From: Corynebacterium sp.
GTDB taxonomy: Bacteria > Actinomycetota > Actinomycetes > Mycobacteriales > Mycobacteriaceae
Direction of reading: 5' to 3'
Length of the DNA stretch: 21,928 bases
Assembly (NCBI RefSeq): GCF_030530965.1
Contig: NZ_JAUMTY010000036.1
Location: forward strand, 1 to 21,928
Both the position numbers and the translations under genes were made by a program. Positions 5,711-12,790 of this stretch are shown here, piece by piece. Position 1 is the first letter of the stretch. Every line of letters starts with the position of its first letter. The notes under the pieces were generated by a model. That model was not told the origin of the DNA. It was given only the letters and a program-made list of their open reading frames with translations, and made no database searches.

Positions 5711-6781
5711 CTACGCAATAGACCGAAGGGTATTGATGAGCTGATCAGTTTCCTCAGTATTTGTGACGGTGATCCGCACTCCGTCACCACTGAAGCATCG
5801 GACAAGGATGTGTTCCTTCGCCAAGGCCTCTGTGAATGCGTCGGATTGATCTCCAAGAGTTAACCAGACGAAGTTTGCCTGGGACTCTGGAACGTCAGCC
5901 TCGGTCAGATTCCACCGCGAGGAGTGAACGAATTCATTAATAAGGTAGTCACGCAAGCGATGGCGCTGCGGAATCGTCCGAGAGACTCGCTCGGCTTTAC
6001 TTTCAGGGCTGTTGAGGCACGCGATAGCAGCGTCGTGGGCGAGTGTGCTCACCGAGAATGGGACCTGGGTGCGGTTGAGTGCGCTAATGATCTCTGGAGA
6101 CCCAATCATGTAACCAACGCGTGCGCCGGCCAGGCCATAACACTTAGAGAACGTCCGAGCGAAGCAAACGTTGGGGTGCCGCCGCACGAGGCCCAATGAA
6201 TCCGGCGTGAGGTCGTCGTCGGTGTAATCCAAGTAGGCCTCGTCGATACACACAGTGACACGGTCGGGTACGCGGGTGAAGAAGGCTTCCAGTTCGTCCT
6301 CTGTGACGAGCGTGCCCGTCGGGTTATTGGGGTTACATAGAATAACGAGCGACGTTTTGTCGGTAATGGCATCGGCCATGGCGTCGAGGTCGTGGCGATG
6401 GTCTGCATCGAGCGGGACCGCGATAGGGGTGGCTCCGGCGATCCTGCTGAGGATGGGGTATGCCTCGAATGATCTCCACGCGAATAGTGTTTCGTCCCCG
6501 TCTTTACAGGTGGCCAGAATCAGTTGCTGCAGGAGTGACGAGGAGCCGCATCCGATCGCCACCTCATCGACGGTGACCCCGTGGAGTTCGGCGATGGCGT
6601 GATGTAAAGGCGAGGTCGCCATGTGAGGGTAGCGGTTGAGGGTGTGGGCTGCGGATGTAATCGCTTCAATCGCGGCGGGGAGCGGCGGCTCAGTGGTTTC
6701 GTTGCTGGCCAAGACGAGCGCGTCGTCGGCCTTTTTACCGGGCGTGTATGTGGGAAGTTGGTCTAAGTCGGGGCGGATCAT
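5711..6781 (-). CDS. pat: HisC-like aromatic amino acid aminotransferase
   Basis: A 356-aa PLP enzyme of fold type I, in the histidinol-phosphate/aromatic aminotransferase group. The PLP Lys is K213 in 'RTFSKCYGLAGARVGY', the cofactor-contacting Asp is D180 in 'CIDEAYLDY', and 'CNPNNPTGT' lies at 149-157. The opening 'IRPDLDQLPTYTPGK' is that of coryneform Pat/AroT, which makes phenylalanine and tyrosine from their keto acids. A role in histidine synthesis is the main alternative. The position after K213 is Cys (C214) where Ala is common, a small oddity next to the active site. No ribosome site precedes the ATG, but a -10-like TACCAT ends seven bases upstream, so the mRNA is probably leaderless. 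It is monocistronic with two terminator hairpins. With tyrA at 12791-13828 it would complete phenylalanine/tyrosine formation. Confidence 0.9.
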   Translation of the reverse strand: MIRPDLDQLPTYTPGKKADDALVLASNETTEPPLPAAIEAITSAAHTLNRYPHMATSPLHHAIAELHGVTVDEVAIGCGSSSLLQQLILATCKDGDETLFAWRSFEAYPILSRIAGATPIAVPLDADHRHDLDAMADAITDKTSLVILCNPNNPTGTLVTEDELEAFFTRVPDRVTVCIDEAYLDYTDDDLTPDSLGLVRRHPNVCFARTFSKCYGLAGARVGYMIGSPEIISALNRTQVPFSVSTLAHDAAIACLNSPESKAERVSRTIPQRHRLRDYLINEFVHSSRWNLTEADVPESQANFVWLTLGDQSDAFTEALAKEHILVRCFSGDGVRITVTNTEETDQLINTLRSIA

Positions 6782-6788
6782 TCTTGTA

Positions 6789-6816
6789 ATGGTAAGCCGG
6801 GGATTATGCGGCGCAA
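6789..6816 (-). promoter_or_regulatory. Predicted leaderless promoter of pat
   Basis: On the minus strand TTGCGC (6811-6816) is followed after 16 bases by TACCAT (6789-6794), which ends seven bases before the pat ATG. This places transcription start at or next to the start codon, in keeping with the missing ribosome site. Confidence 0.5.
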
Positions 6817-7038
6817 AAGTGGCACAAAAGTACGGTATTTGCCGCTGGGGAAATGTCGGGGATTGTGGTGGTCGTTGGAGGTACCGTTGAGGGGTAGCTC
6901 GCGTGCCGACGTCGTAGGTGGTGGTGTTTGTCTTCTCTAGCTGGCTTCTGTAGTATCGCCTACGGAATTCGCGACAGCGGTGTCTTCTCGATCAGGGGAA
7001 GCTGATTACGATCGACATTGTGCGCCGTGACTTTCGCT

Positions 7039-7126
7039 GGAGGTGTGCCAGAGCGGCCGAATGGGGCTCCCTGCTAAGGAGTTGACTCGCAAGGGTCCGA
7101 AGGTTCAAATCCTTTCACCTCCGCCA
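7039..7126 (+). tRNA. tRNA-Ser (anticodon GCU)
   Basis: An 88-base class II tRNA. The acceptor stem GGAGGTG pairs with CACCTCC (7116-7122), the discriminator is G7123 and an encoded CCA is at 7124-7126. The anticodon loop CTGCTAA places GCT at 7073-7075, which decodes AGC/AGT. The long variable arm expected of tRNA-Ser follows, then the T-loop GTTCAAAT. Confidence 0.96.
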
Positions 7127-7134
7127 TTTTGATG

Positions 7135-7170
7135 AGCGCCTACTTCACTGTTCGTGGGGTAGGCGCTTTT
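7135..7170 (+). terminator. Terminator of tRNA-Ser(GCU)
   Basis: AGCGCCTAC (7135-7143) and GTAGGCGCT (7159-7167) form a perfect 9-bp stem, followed by TTTT within ten bases of the tRNA 3' end region. Confidence 0.9.
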
Positions 7171-7277
7171 CGATTGTGCCCTGTGCTCTTTGTGGTGCGG
7201 GGCAGGGTGTTAGGGAGCCGTTTAACCCGTAGTTTTTCGGGTTCGTGTGCGCTATTTTTCCTGATAAATGAATGAAT

Positions 7278-7306
7278 TTGGGGGTCTGGCTGCCTCTGTG
7301 TAATAT
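7278..7306 (+). promoter_or_regulatory. Promoter of tRNA-Arg
   Basis: TTGGGG (7278-7283) is followed by a 17-base spacer and TAATAT (7301-7306), 11 bases before the tRNA 5' end. It is a near-consensus -10 with standard spacing. Confidence 0.7.
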
Positions 7307-7317
7307 ATGTCCCTGTT

Positions 7318-7390
7318 GCGCTCGTAGCTCAACGGATAGAGCATCTGACTACGGATCAGAAGGTTGGGGGTTCGAATCCCTTCGAGCGCA
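7318..7390 (+). tRNA. tRNA-Arg (anticodon ACG)
   Basis: A 73-base tRNA. The acceptor GCGCTCG (7318-7324) pairs with CGAGCGC (7383-7389) and the discriminator is A7390. The anticodon stem TCTGA/TCAGA encloses CTACGGA with ACG at 7351-7353. The first base A34 is normally converted to inosine by TadA, whose gene is at 14400-14891. The CCA end is not encoded. Confidence 0.96.
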
Positions 7391-7395
7391 CAATC

Positions 7396-7430
7396 AAGCC
7401 CCTCATCGCAGTATCGCGGAGAGGGGCTTT
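7396..7430 (+). terminator. Terminator of tRNA-Arg
   Basis: AAGCCCCTC (7396-7404) pairs with GAGGGGCTT (7421-7429), followed by T and A residues, five bases after the tRNA. Confidence 0.85.
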
Positions 7431-7523
7431 AACAGTCTGTGAAGTTGGCGTATGGACATGCTAACGCTGGCGTGATCGCCAAATTCGGAATCTCGTTTTC
7501 TCGTGTTCACATCCCGGAATTGT

Positions 7524-7778
7524 CTATTTTTCAAGATAACGAGAACGCACACGCTCATAGATGGCCTGGGCACGCTCCGACGTCATCTGTTCGTGTATAG
7601 GCGACTGAGCGATGGCTGCAACACTATCTTCGGTGGGTTTCCATCCCTCCAGAACACCGCTATGCACGGCCTCCACAACAGCGTGAAGGTGTTCCGCATC
7701 CAGACCTTGCAATGCATTGGGGAACGCTGCCTTGTAAGCGTCAACGCCACGTAAGGAGTTGTAGTCAACAGTGGGCAT
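7524..7778 (-). CDS. VbhA-type antitoxin-like protein, no adjacent Fic toxin
   Basis: An 84-aa, mostly helical protein. Residues 40-45 read S-G-V-L-E-G, which fits the (S/T)xxxE(G/N) inhibition motif of Fic-inhibiting antitoxins. The Glu of that motif blocks ATP gamma-phosphate placement in Fic AMP-transferases. The motif is followed by 'WKPTEDSVAAIAQ', as the VbhA motif is followed by a Pro-Asp turn and helix. Residues 1-39 are an extra N-terminal helix segment absent from the short VbhA proteins. AGGG lies about seven bases before the ATG at 7778. No fic-like ORF is on either side, so the expected toxin partner is missing here; it may be elsewhere, or the protein may have another role. The family call rests on the motif and size only. 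Confidence 0.65.
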   Translation of the reverse strand: MPTVDYNSLRGVDAYKAAFPNALQGLDAEHLHAVVEAVHSGVLEGWKPTEDSVAAIAQSPIHEQMTSERAQAIYERVRSRYLEK

Positions 7779-7989
7779 GATCGATCCCTAGCCTTCCGTT
7801 TACGCAATTATCCTTGCTCCACAATACTGGAAGTATGCCCTTAGAACGCGGAAGAAACTAGTATTTTCCAGGTACTTTGCTAGGCAGTTACCGCATTCTT
7901 AGCTGGAGTAATGCCTCTCCTGAGCCGACTGGGGATTGAGAGTTCTCTAGTAATTGTGACCTCGAGATTTCCTCTCAAAAAGACCGAAA
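7779..7989. other. Intergenic stretch upstream of the antitoxin-like gene
   Basis: No gene is supported. On the minus strand GATAAT near 7806-7811 could be a -10 element for the antitoxin-like gene, without a clear -35. The rest has no repeat or hairpin that I can see. Confidence 0.35.
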
Positions 7990-8037
7990 AGCAAAAGCCT
8001 GAACTATCCCTACACCTAAGTAGACATAGTCCAGGCT
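7990..8037 (-). terminator. Terminator of the PLS-repeat gene
   Basis: AGCCTGAACTAT (7996-8007) matches the complement of ATAGTCCAGGCT (8026-8037) with one wobble. On the minus strand the stem is followed by TTTTGCTTTT, a clear intrinsic terminator about 60 bases past the stop. Confidence 0.85.
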
Positions 8038-8099
8038 GAAGTCACTTTTCGACGGCGAGGCTGGCTACCTGTTAATCAACCATCGCCGGGATGGCTCTA

Positions 8100-8645
8100 C
8101 TAGTTGGATTCGCCAGCGTCTCCACCAATGTTCGGAGCGATGTTGCCGCTCAGAGGCAGGTTGTTATCGCCCGTATCTCCCGAGAGTGGCAGGTTGTTGT
8201 TGGACAGTGGCATGTCACCGGAAAGGTCGCCCGAGAGCGGCAAGTTGATGTCACCGGTGTCGCCAGAAAGTGGCAGTTTGTTGTTGGACAGAGGCATGTC
8301 GCCAGAGAGGTCACCCGAGAGCGGCATCTTGCCTGACAGGTCGCCGGACAGTGGCATGTTCAGGTTGTCTCCCGAAAGCGGAGTATTGATGTCACCGACG
8401 TTTCCGGACAGTGGCATGTTGATGTCACCGGTGTCGCCGGAGAGCGGCATGTTGATGTCACCCGTTGTTACCTGGAGGTGAGGAGCAAAGTCGCCAACCT
8501 GCTCGGGGAAATTGACGTTAAATGTGGGGGGTTCTGCCGGTGCGGGTGCCGGCGCAGGTGCGGGGAGGCCCACATTGTTGAGCTCCACGAGGAGGTCCTT
8601 GATCGGTCCTTGCGTGATCTCGTTGATTTGGAGGAGGAAGTCCAT
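8100..8645 (-). CDS. 181-aa protein with tandem PLS(G/N)-motif repeats
   Basis: Three parts are visible. Residues 1-26 form an amphipathic acidic helix without a signal peptide. Residues 28-40 are a Pro-Ala linker (alternating P and A). From about residue 60 to the end there are 11 copies of a (M/L/T)PLS(G/N)(D/N) motif separated by short spacers such as TGDIN, LSGD or VGDIN. The spacing alternates mainly between 11 and 6-10 residues, and two 28-residue blocks are near copies. The repeats are rich in Gly, Asp, Asn and Ser with Leu/Met at fixed places, which suits a thin beta-solenoid or an extended stalk. I do not recognise a family. AAAGGA lies six bases before the ATG. It is monocistronic with its own terminator. 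Its helical start and lack of a signal recall the porin-like peptides, so a cell-envelope location is possible but unproven. Confidence 0.82.
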   Translation of the reverse strand: MDFLLQINEITQGPIKDLLVELNNVGLPAPAPAPAPAEPPTFNVNFPEQVGDFAPHLQVTTGDINMPLSGDTGDINMPLSGNVGDINTPLSGDNLNMPLSGDLSGKMPLSGDLSGDMPLSNNKLPLSGDTGDINLPLSGDLSGDMPLSNNNLPLSGDTGDNNLPLSGNIAPNIGGDAGESN

Positions 8646-8995
8646 CGGGTGTCCTTTCGGGAGAGCTTTAGGTCCAAGCCCAGAGCGGAGGTCTTTTCAT
8701 CGGTCCGGAGCATCTCTGACATCAAACGTTTTGCGCTTGTTTGACGTCGGTAATGCCCCTTTCCGTAAACGACCTCTGTGGTTCAGGGGATGATTCGGAG
8801 ATTAAGTCATCCCGCTATGTGCTGCAACTAGATCTGGAAATATAAGCAGGTGGTGAATCGATCATAATTGCGGCGTTGCGGATTGATTTTTCTGAAAAAT
8901 CCGGTATCACACCTACGGAAAATGCGATAAGCTGTACTTTTCTACCTTCGCTACCGTAGGTTTTGGCTGCCCTATCCTTGATACATCAATTATTA
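8646..8995. other. Intergenic stretch upstream of the PLS-repeat gene
   Basis: No gene is supported. It contains several inverted repeats: TCAAAC/GTTTGA (8722-8727/8739-8744), GGGATGA/TCATCCC (8787-8793/8807-8813), GATTTTT/AAAAATC (8885-8891/8895-8901) and CCTACGG/CCGTAGG (8912-8918/8954-8960). The first two lie where promoter and operator of the PLS-repeat gene would be expected. The AT-rich stretch 8820-8945 could carry promoter elements. Confidence 0.4.
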
Positions 8996-9022
8996 GCTTC
9001 ACCCCTGTATGGAGGGTGAAGC
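8996..9022 (-). terminator. Terminator of the OPT transporter gene
   Basis: GCTTCACCC (8996-9004) and GGGTGAAGC (9014-9022) form a perfect 9-bp stem with a 9-base loop, three bases after the transporter stop. On the minus strand it is followed by TAATAATT, a weak U-tract. Confidence 0.75.
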
Positions 9023-9025
9023 CCC

Positions 9026-11209
9026 TTATGATTCTCGGGTGGATGATGACCGCGCCAGAATCCGGGAATAGCGGTACGCGCAACCAATGCACACGATAAA
9101 GAGGACAACACCACAGACAGCTGCTCCTGGTTCCCACTCCTTGGGCGCAATCGCCAAAACGTCGCTGTCTCCAGCCGCCGCAATGATCCCGGCATTGAGC
9201 ACACCGAAAAGGGACTCACCAACAATCAATCCTGTAGCCAGCAGCACTCCGAGCCGACGAGCAAGCTCCGGGTTACGTTGTTTCTTCGCCCACCGGTTGT
9301 AGAAGTACCCAATCAGCGCTCCGATCGGAATGATGACCGTCAAAGCGCTGGGCAGATACATTCCCATTCCCACAGCTAAACCAGGCAGCGAGTATTTGCC
9401 ATGCGACGTCGCGCTCAGAATCTCATTAATAATGACGACGACGACACCGATCACCGCTCCCAGACCGATCAATGACCAGTCCAGTGAGTTGCCGAAAATA
9501 CCTTGGGCTACCGACGACAGTAGTGCAGCTTGAGGTGCTGCCAGTGCGTCATCTCCCGCGCCCGGCGCGCCGGCAAAACCGAATCCGGACATCATCAATT
9601 GAAGCACAGGGGGGATAATCGCAGATCCGAAAAGAACACCGACGACGAGCGCCACCTGCTGTTTCCACGGTGTGGCCCCAACTAATTGCCCTGTTTTCAG
9701 ATCCTGCAGGTTGTCATTGGAGATCGTCGCCACGCCGAAAACGACGGCTGAGGTAAAGAGTGTATAGGCAATCAATACGTCGGAATGAGAATGTGATTCC
9801 GCACCCATCGCCACTTTAATCAGAAGAGCTGCGGAAATAACGACAATTATTCCGACGCCCGAAATCGGTGAATTCGACGCCCCAATTAACCCGGCCATAT
9901 AGCCGCAAATACTTGCGACGACGAGGCCAACGAGCAGCGTGTAGATAATACTGATTGCGATCAGCCCACCGGTGTGGTGCGCGATGGACGTGTCTTTAAC
10001 GAATAGCCACAGCAGTAGGCCGATGGGGATCATGGAGAAAAGCGTTACACCTGCAACGACGGGGAACGGAATGTCTTGCTCAGTAATATCGACTGTTTTC
10101 CCCGAATGGCGAGCCCTCGACGACACTAAGGAATCTTTAATTCCTTTGGCGATGGGGCCAGTGATTTTAATCAGCGTCCATACAGCAGCGACGGCCATGG
10201 TGCCAGCGCCGATGAACCGGACGTCGCTGGAAAAAGTGTCGGATACGATGCTTTCTAGCCCCGACGCTCCAGTTCCCGGAGGAATATGACCGGCTGTGCG
10301 CAGCGGAAGCAGAACTCCGTAAGAAATAAGGAGTCCGACCACCATGGCGATTCCGACGGAAAGTCCCACTAAATGGCCCACACCGATGAGCGCGAGTGAC
10401 AATGATCCACCGATCATCGTTCCGCCTGAACCAATACGGAACGCCGCTGAAATCTCTGACGCCACCGTCTTCAGTGCGGCCAGCAGTGCATAGCCGCCCG
10501 ACGCTAGACCTCCGAGAATGATCATCCGCAGACCCATGCGGTTTTCGTCCACCGCAGATGACGTCGTCGGCTCTGAGACCTCGGCGGATGAGACCAACGA
10601 CGATTGGTCACCGTCGTTAATTGAACTTTGGTCGTTAACAGCATCTTGGGCATGGGTATCGCCCACTTTCAAGACTTCCGCTGCCGCAACACCTTCGGGG
10701 TAGGGGAGGTCGGAATGTGTGACGAGCGCGCGTCGTAGCGGAATGGAATACATGACGCCCAAAATGCCGCCGATTGCGCACAACGCGGCCGTCTCCCAAT
10801 ACGGAAAACCTGACCACCAGCCGATCATCACTAGACCGGGGAGGACGAAAATAATGGCAGATAATGTCCCCGCCGCAGAAGCAATGGTTTGAACAATATT
10901 GTTTTCTGCAATGGTGTGGTCTTTAAAATTCCGAAGAATCGCCATTGAAATAACGGCGGCGGGAATTGATGTGGCAAAAGTAAGCCCAACTTTGAGTCCG
11001 AGGTACACATTTGCCGCGGTGAAAACCAGCGTAATTAAGCCACCGAGAATGACAGTCCGAAGAGTGAATTCTCGAGTTGATGCTGCTCGCTGCACTGCCA
11101 CGTTGCTCGAACCACCGTGCGAGCCATCGGCCGAACTACCGTGCGAACCATTCTGGTGGTCGCCGCGTAGTTCCGGGGTCACATGGGCGGAGGAATCATT
11201 CTGTTCCAC
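9026..11209 (-). CDS. OPT-family oligopeptide transporter
   Basis: A 727-aa polytopic membrane protein of the oligopeptide transporter (OPT) family, which moves short peptides or metal chelates, usually with protons. After a 36-residue hydrophilic head rich in His, Ser and Gly ('GSHGSSADGSHGG'), the core begins with 'FTLRTVILGGLITLVFTAANVYLGLKVGLTFATSIPAAVISMAIL'-type segments characteristic of the family. 'NNIVQTIASAAGTLSA' follows, and about 14-16 hydrophobic segments continue to the end. A hydrophilic loop lies at about residues 190-225. The start is a GTG at 11209, with GAAAG about nine bases upstream. The gene is divergent from guaB1 with 89 bases between. The actual substrate cannot be read from sequence; the His-rich head might bind metal, which would favour a chelate, but that is inference. 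Confidence 0.9.
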   Translation of the reverse strand: MEQNDSSAHVTPELRGDHQNGSHGSSADGSHGGSSNVAVQRAASTREFTLRTVILGGLITLVFTAANVYLGLKVGLTFATSIPAAVISMAILRNFKDHTIAENNIVQTIASAAGTLSAIIFVLPGLVMIGWWSGFPYWETAALCAIGGILGVMYSIPLRRALVTHSDLPYPEGVAAAEVLKVGDTHAQDAVNDQSSINDGDQSSLVSSAEVSEPTTSSAVDENRMGLRMIILGGLASGGYALLAALKTVASEISAAFRIGSGGTMIGGSLSLALIGVGHLVGLSVGIAMVVGLLISYGVLLPLRTAGHIPPGTGASGLESIVSDTFSSDVRFIGAGTMAVAAVWTLIKITGPIAKGIKDSLVSSRARHSGKTVDITEQDIPFPVVAGVTLFSMIPIGLLLWLFVKDTSIAHHTGGLIAISIIYTLLVGLVVASICGYMAGLIGASNSPISGVGIIVVISAALLIKVAMGAESHSHSDVLIAYTLFTSAVVFGVATISNDNLQDLKTGQLVGATPWKQQVALVVGVLFGSAIIPPVLQLMMSGFGFAGAPGAGDDALAAPQAALLSSVAQGIFGNSLDWSLIGLGAVIGVVVVIINEILSATSHGKYSLPGLAVGMGMYLPSALTVIIPIGALIGYFYNRWAKKQRNPELARRLGVLLATGLIVGESLFGVLNAGIIAAAGDSDVLAIAPKEWEPGAAVCGVVLFIVCIGCAYRYSRILARSSSTRES

Positions 11210-11263
11210 GATGACGTTCTTTCTTCCAAGGTCTTCCTGGGGAAGCGTACCCGCGGTATTTTA

Positions 11264-11291
11264 CTGACACGTCGGGTGCGCCCCGTACGAT
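11264..11291 (+). promoter_or_regulatory. Predicted promoter of guaB1
   Basis: CTGACA (11264-11269), 16 bases, then TACGAT (11286-11291), which ends seven bases before the ATG. This suggests an mRNA with almost no leader, although AGG at 11292-11294 could act as a weak ribosome site if transcription starts earlier. Confidence 0.5.
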
Positions 11292-11298
11292 AGGCTCC

Positions 11299-12741
11299 AT
11301 GCGTTTCTTAAACGGTATGGTCCCGCAGTACGACCTCACCTATGACGACGTCTTCATGGTTCCGTCACGGTCCTCCGTGGGATCCCGTCAAAAAGTGGAT
11401 CTGCACACCAACGACGGGACAGGAACGACGATCCCCCTCGTCGTCGCGAATATGACCGCGGTGGCCGGGAGGCGTATGGCGGAGACAATCGCCCGGCGCG
11501 GAGGATTGGCCATCATTCCGCAGGATGTGCCGGCCGATATCGTCGCCCACACCATCGCCAGCGTGAAGTCCTCCGACCTCTTCTTTGACACCCCGATCAC
11601 GGTGAAACCGCACCACACCGCGGGCTACACGCGCCACCTTTTGCCCAAGCGCGCTCATGGCGCAGCCATCGTCGTCGATGATGGCAAACCCATCGGTCTG
11701 GTGACCGAAAAGGACCTGCGTGGCGTCGATAATTTCACCCAGGTTGGCCGGTTAATGAGTACATCATTAGTTACTCTTAGCGACGACACCACCCCGCAGG
11801 AGGCCTTCGCGTGCCTGTCCGAGGCTTCGCGGAAACTTGCTCCCGTGGTCAGCGCGGATGGCGAGTTGAAGGGCATCATGACGCGAAAGGCGGCATTGCG
11901 CGCCACGTTGTATCAGCCTGCGGTCGATAAAAATAACGCGCTTCGCGTCGGTGCGGCGATCGGTATCAATGGGGACGCGACGGGCCGGGCAACCGCGCTG
12001 GTTGAGGCGGGTGCCGATGTCATCGTTGTGGACACTGCCCACGGTCATCAACAGCACATGATCGACGTTTTACGCAAGGTGAAAGCCCTGGATCTGGGTG
12101 TCCCCATTGTCGCCGGAAACATTGTGACCGCGGACGGCGTCGAGGATCTCGCCGCTGCTGGTGCCGACATTATTAAAGTGGGGGTGGGCCCTGGTGCGAT
12201 GTGTACGACGCGCATGCAGACCGGGGTTGGCCGTCCGCAGTTTTCTGCCGTGAAAGAGTGCGCGGATAAAGCCCGCGAGGTGGGTGTTCATGTGTGGGCT
12301 GACGGGGGAGTGCGGCACCCGCGCGATGTCGCCCTGGCCTTGGCCGCCGGCGCATCCAACGTCATGATCGGATCATGGTTTGCTGGAACTTTGGAGTCGC
12401 CGGGGGACTTGATCAAAGAAAACGATGGACGTGCGTATAAAGAGTCGTTCGGTATGGCCTCCCATCGGGCGGTGGAGCACCGCAACCTGCACACGGAGGA
12501 GTTCGAGCGCGCACGCCGGTCAATGTTTGAAGAGGGCATTTCGCAGGCCCGCATGTACATTGACCCGGAGCGCCCAGGCGTAGAAGACCAGGTTGACCAC
12601 ATTGTTTCCGGTGTGCGCTCAGCGTTTACCTACGCAGGCGCGGATACGATCGAGACCTTCCGTGAGCGGGCGATCGTCGGGATTCAATCGGCAGCTGGGT
12701 ACGCGGAAGGACGGCCTTTGTCGTCGTCGTGGAAGGCGTAG
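11299..12741 (+). CDS. guaB1: GuaB1-family IMP dehydrogenase-like protein (probable GMP reductase)
   Basis: A 480-aa IMPDH/GMPR-family TIM barrel with an inserted tandem CBS pair at about residues 93-205. The active-site Cys is C302 in the loop 'GVGPGAMCTTRMQTGVG', and the phosphate-binding 'ADGGVRHPRD' follows. The C-terminal flap segment is about residues 395-440. GuaB1 is the actinobacterial paralogue of GuaB2. In mycobacteria it has been shown to reduce GMP to IMP with NADPH, with the CBS pair sensing purine nucleotides, so salvage of guanine nucleotides is the best guess. The older annotation as an IMP dehydrogenase is the alternative. The start has only AGG in the short space before it and a -10 seven bases upstream. 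It converges on tyrA, and a 15-bp direct repeat overlaps its 3' end. Confidence 0.92.
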   Translation: MRFLNGMVPQYDLTYDDVFMVPSRSSVGSRQKVDLHTNDGTGTTIPLVVANMTAVAGRRMAETIARRGGLAIIPQDVPADIVAHTIASVKSSDLFFDTPITVKPHHTAGYTRHLLPKRAHGAAIVVDDGKPIGLVTEKDLRGVDNFTQVGRLMSTSLVTLSDDTTPQEAFACLSEASRKLAPVVSADGELKGIMTRKAALRATLYQPAVDKNNALRVGAAIGINGDATGRATALVEAGADVIVVDTAHGHQQHMIDVLRKVKALDLGVPIVAGNIVTADGVEDLAAAGADIIKVGVGPGAMCTTRMQTGVGRPQFSAVKECADKAREVGVHVWADGGVRHPRDVALALAAGASNVMIGSWFAGTLESPGDLIKENDGRAYKESFGMASHRAVEHRNLHTEEFERARRSMFEEGISQARMYIDPERPGVEDQVDHIVSGVRSAFTYAGADTIETFRERAIVGIQSAAGYAEGRPLSSSWKA

Positions 12742-12781
12742 CGGCCGCAGCGCAGTAGCGGTCCACGGCGTAGCGGCCGCA
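12735..12781. repeat. 15-bp direct repeat at the guaB1/tyrA convergence
   Basis: GGCGTAGCGGCCGCA occurs at 12735-12749, where it includes the guaB1 stop, and again at 12767-12781. Each copy contains the palindrome GCGGCCGC, so the two copies can also pair into a stem. It may function as a bidirectional terminator for the two convergent genes, but no U-run follows. Confidence 0.7.
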
Positions 12782-12790
12782 ACCCCGCGC

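Noticed and set aside
5479..5856. 125-aa minus-strand ORF running past the pat stop
   Set aside because: It overlaps the pat coding region in another frame and the pat terminator hairpins, and lacks a start site.
8100..8470. CRISPR-like array in the region of regular repeats
   Set aside because: The repeats are in-frame coding units with silent drift and no unique spacers of constant length.
8091..8481. Plus-strand ORFs of 81 and 125 aa opposite the PLS-repeat gene
   Set aside because: They are mirror readings of the repeats; only the minus-strand frame has a ribosome site, a terminator and sensible repeat conservation.
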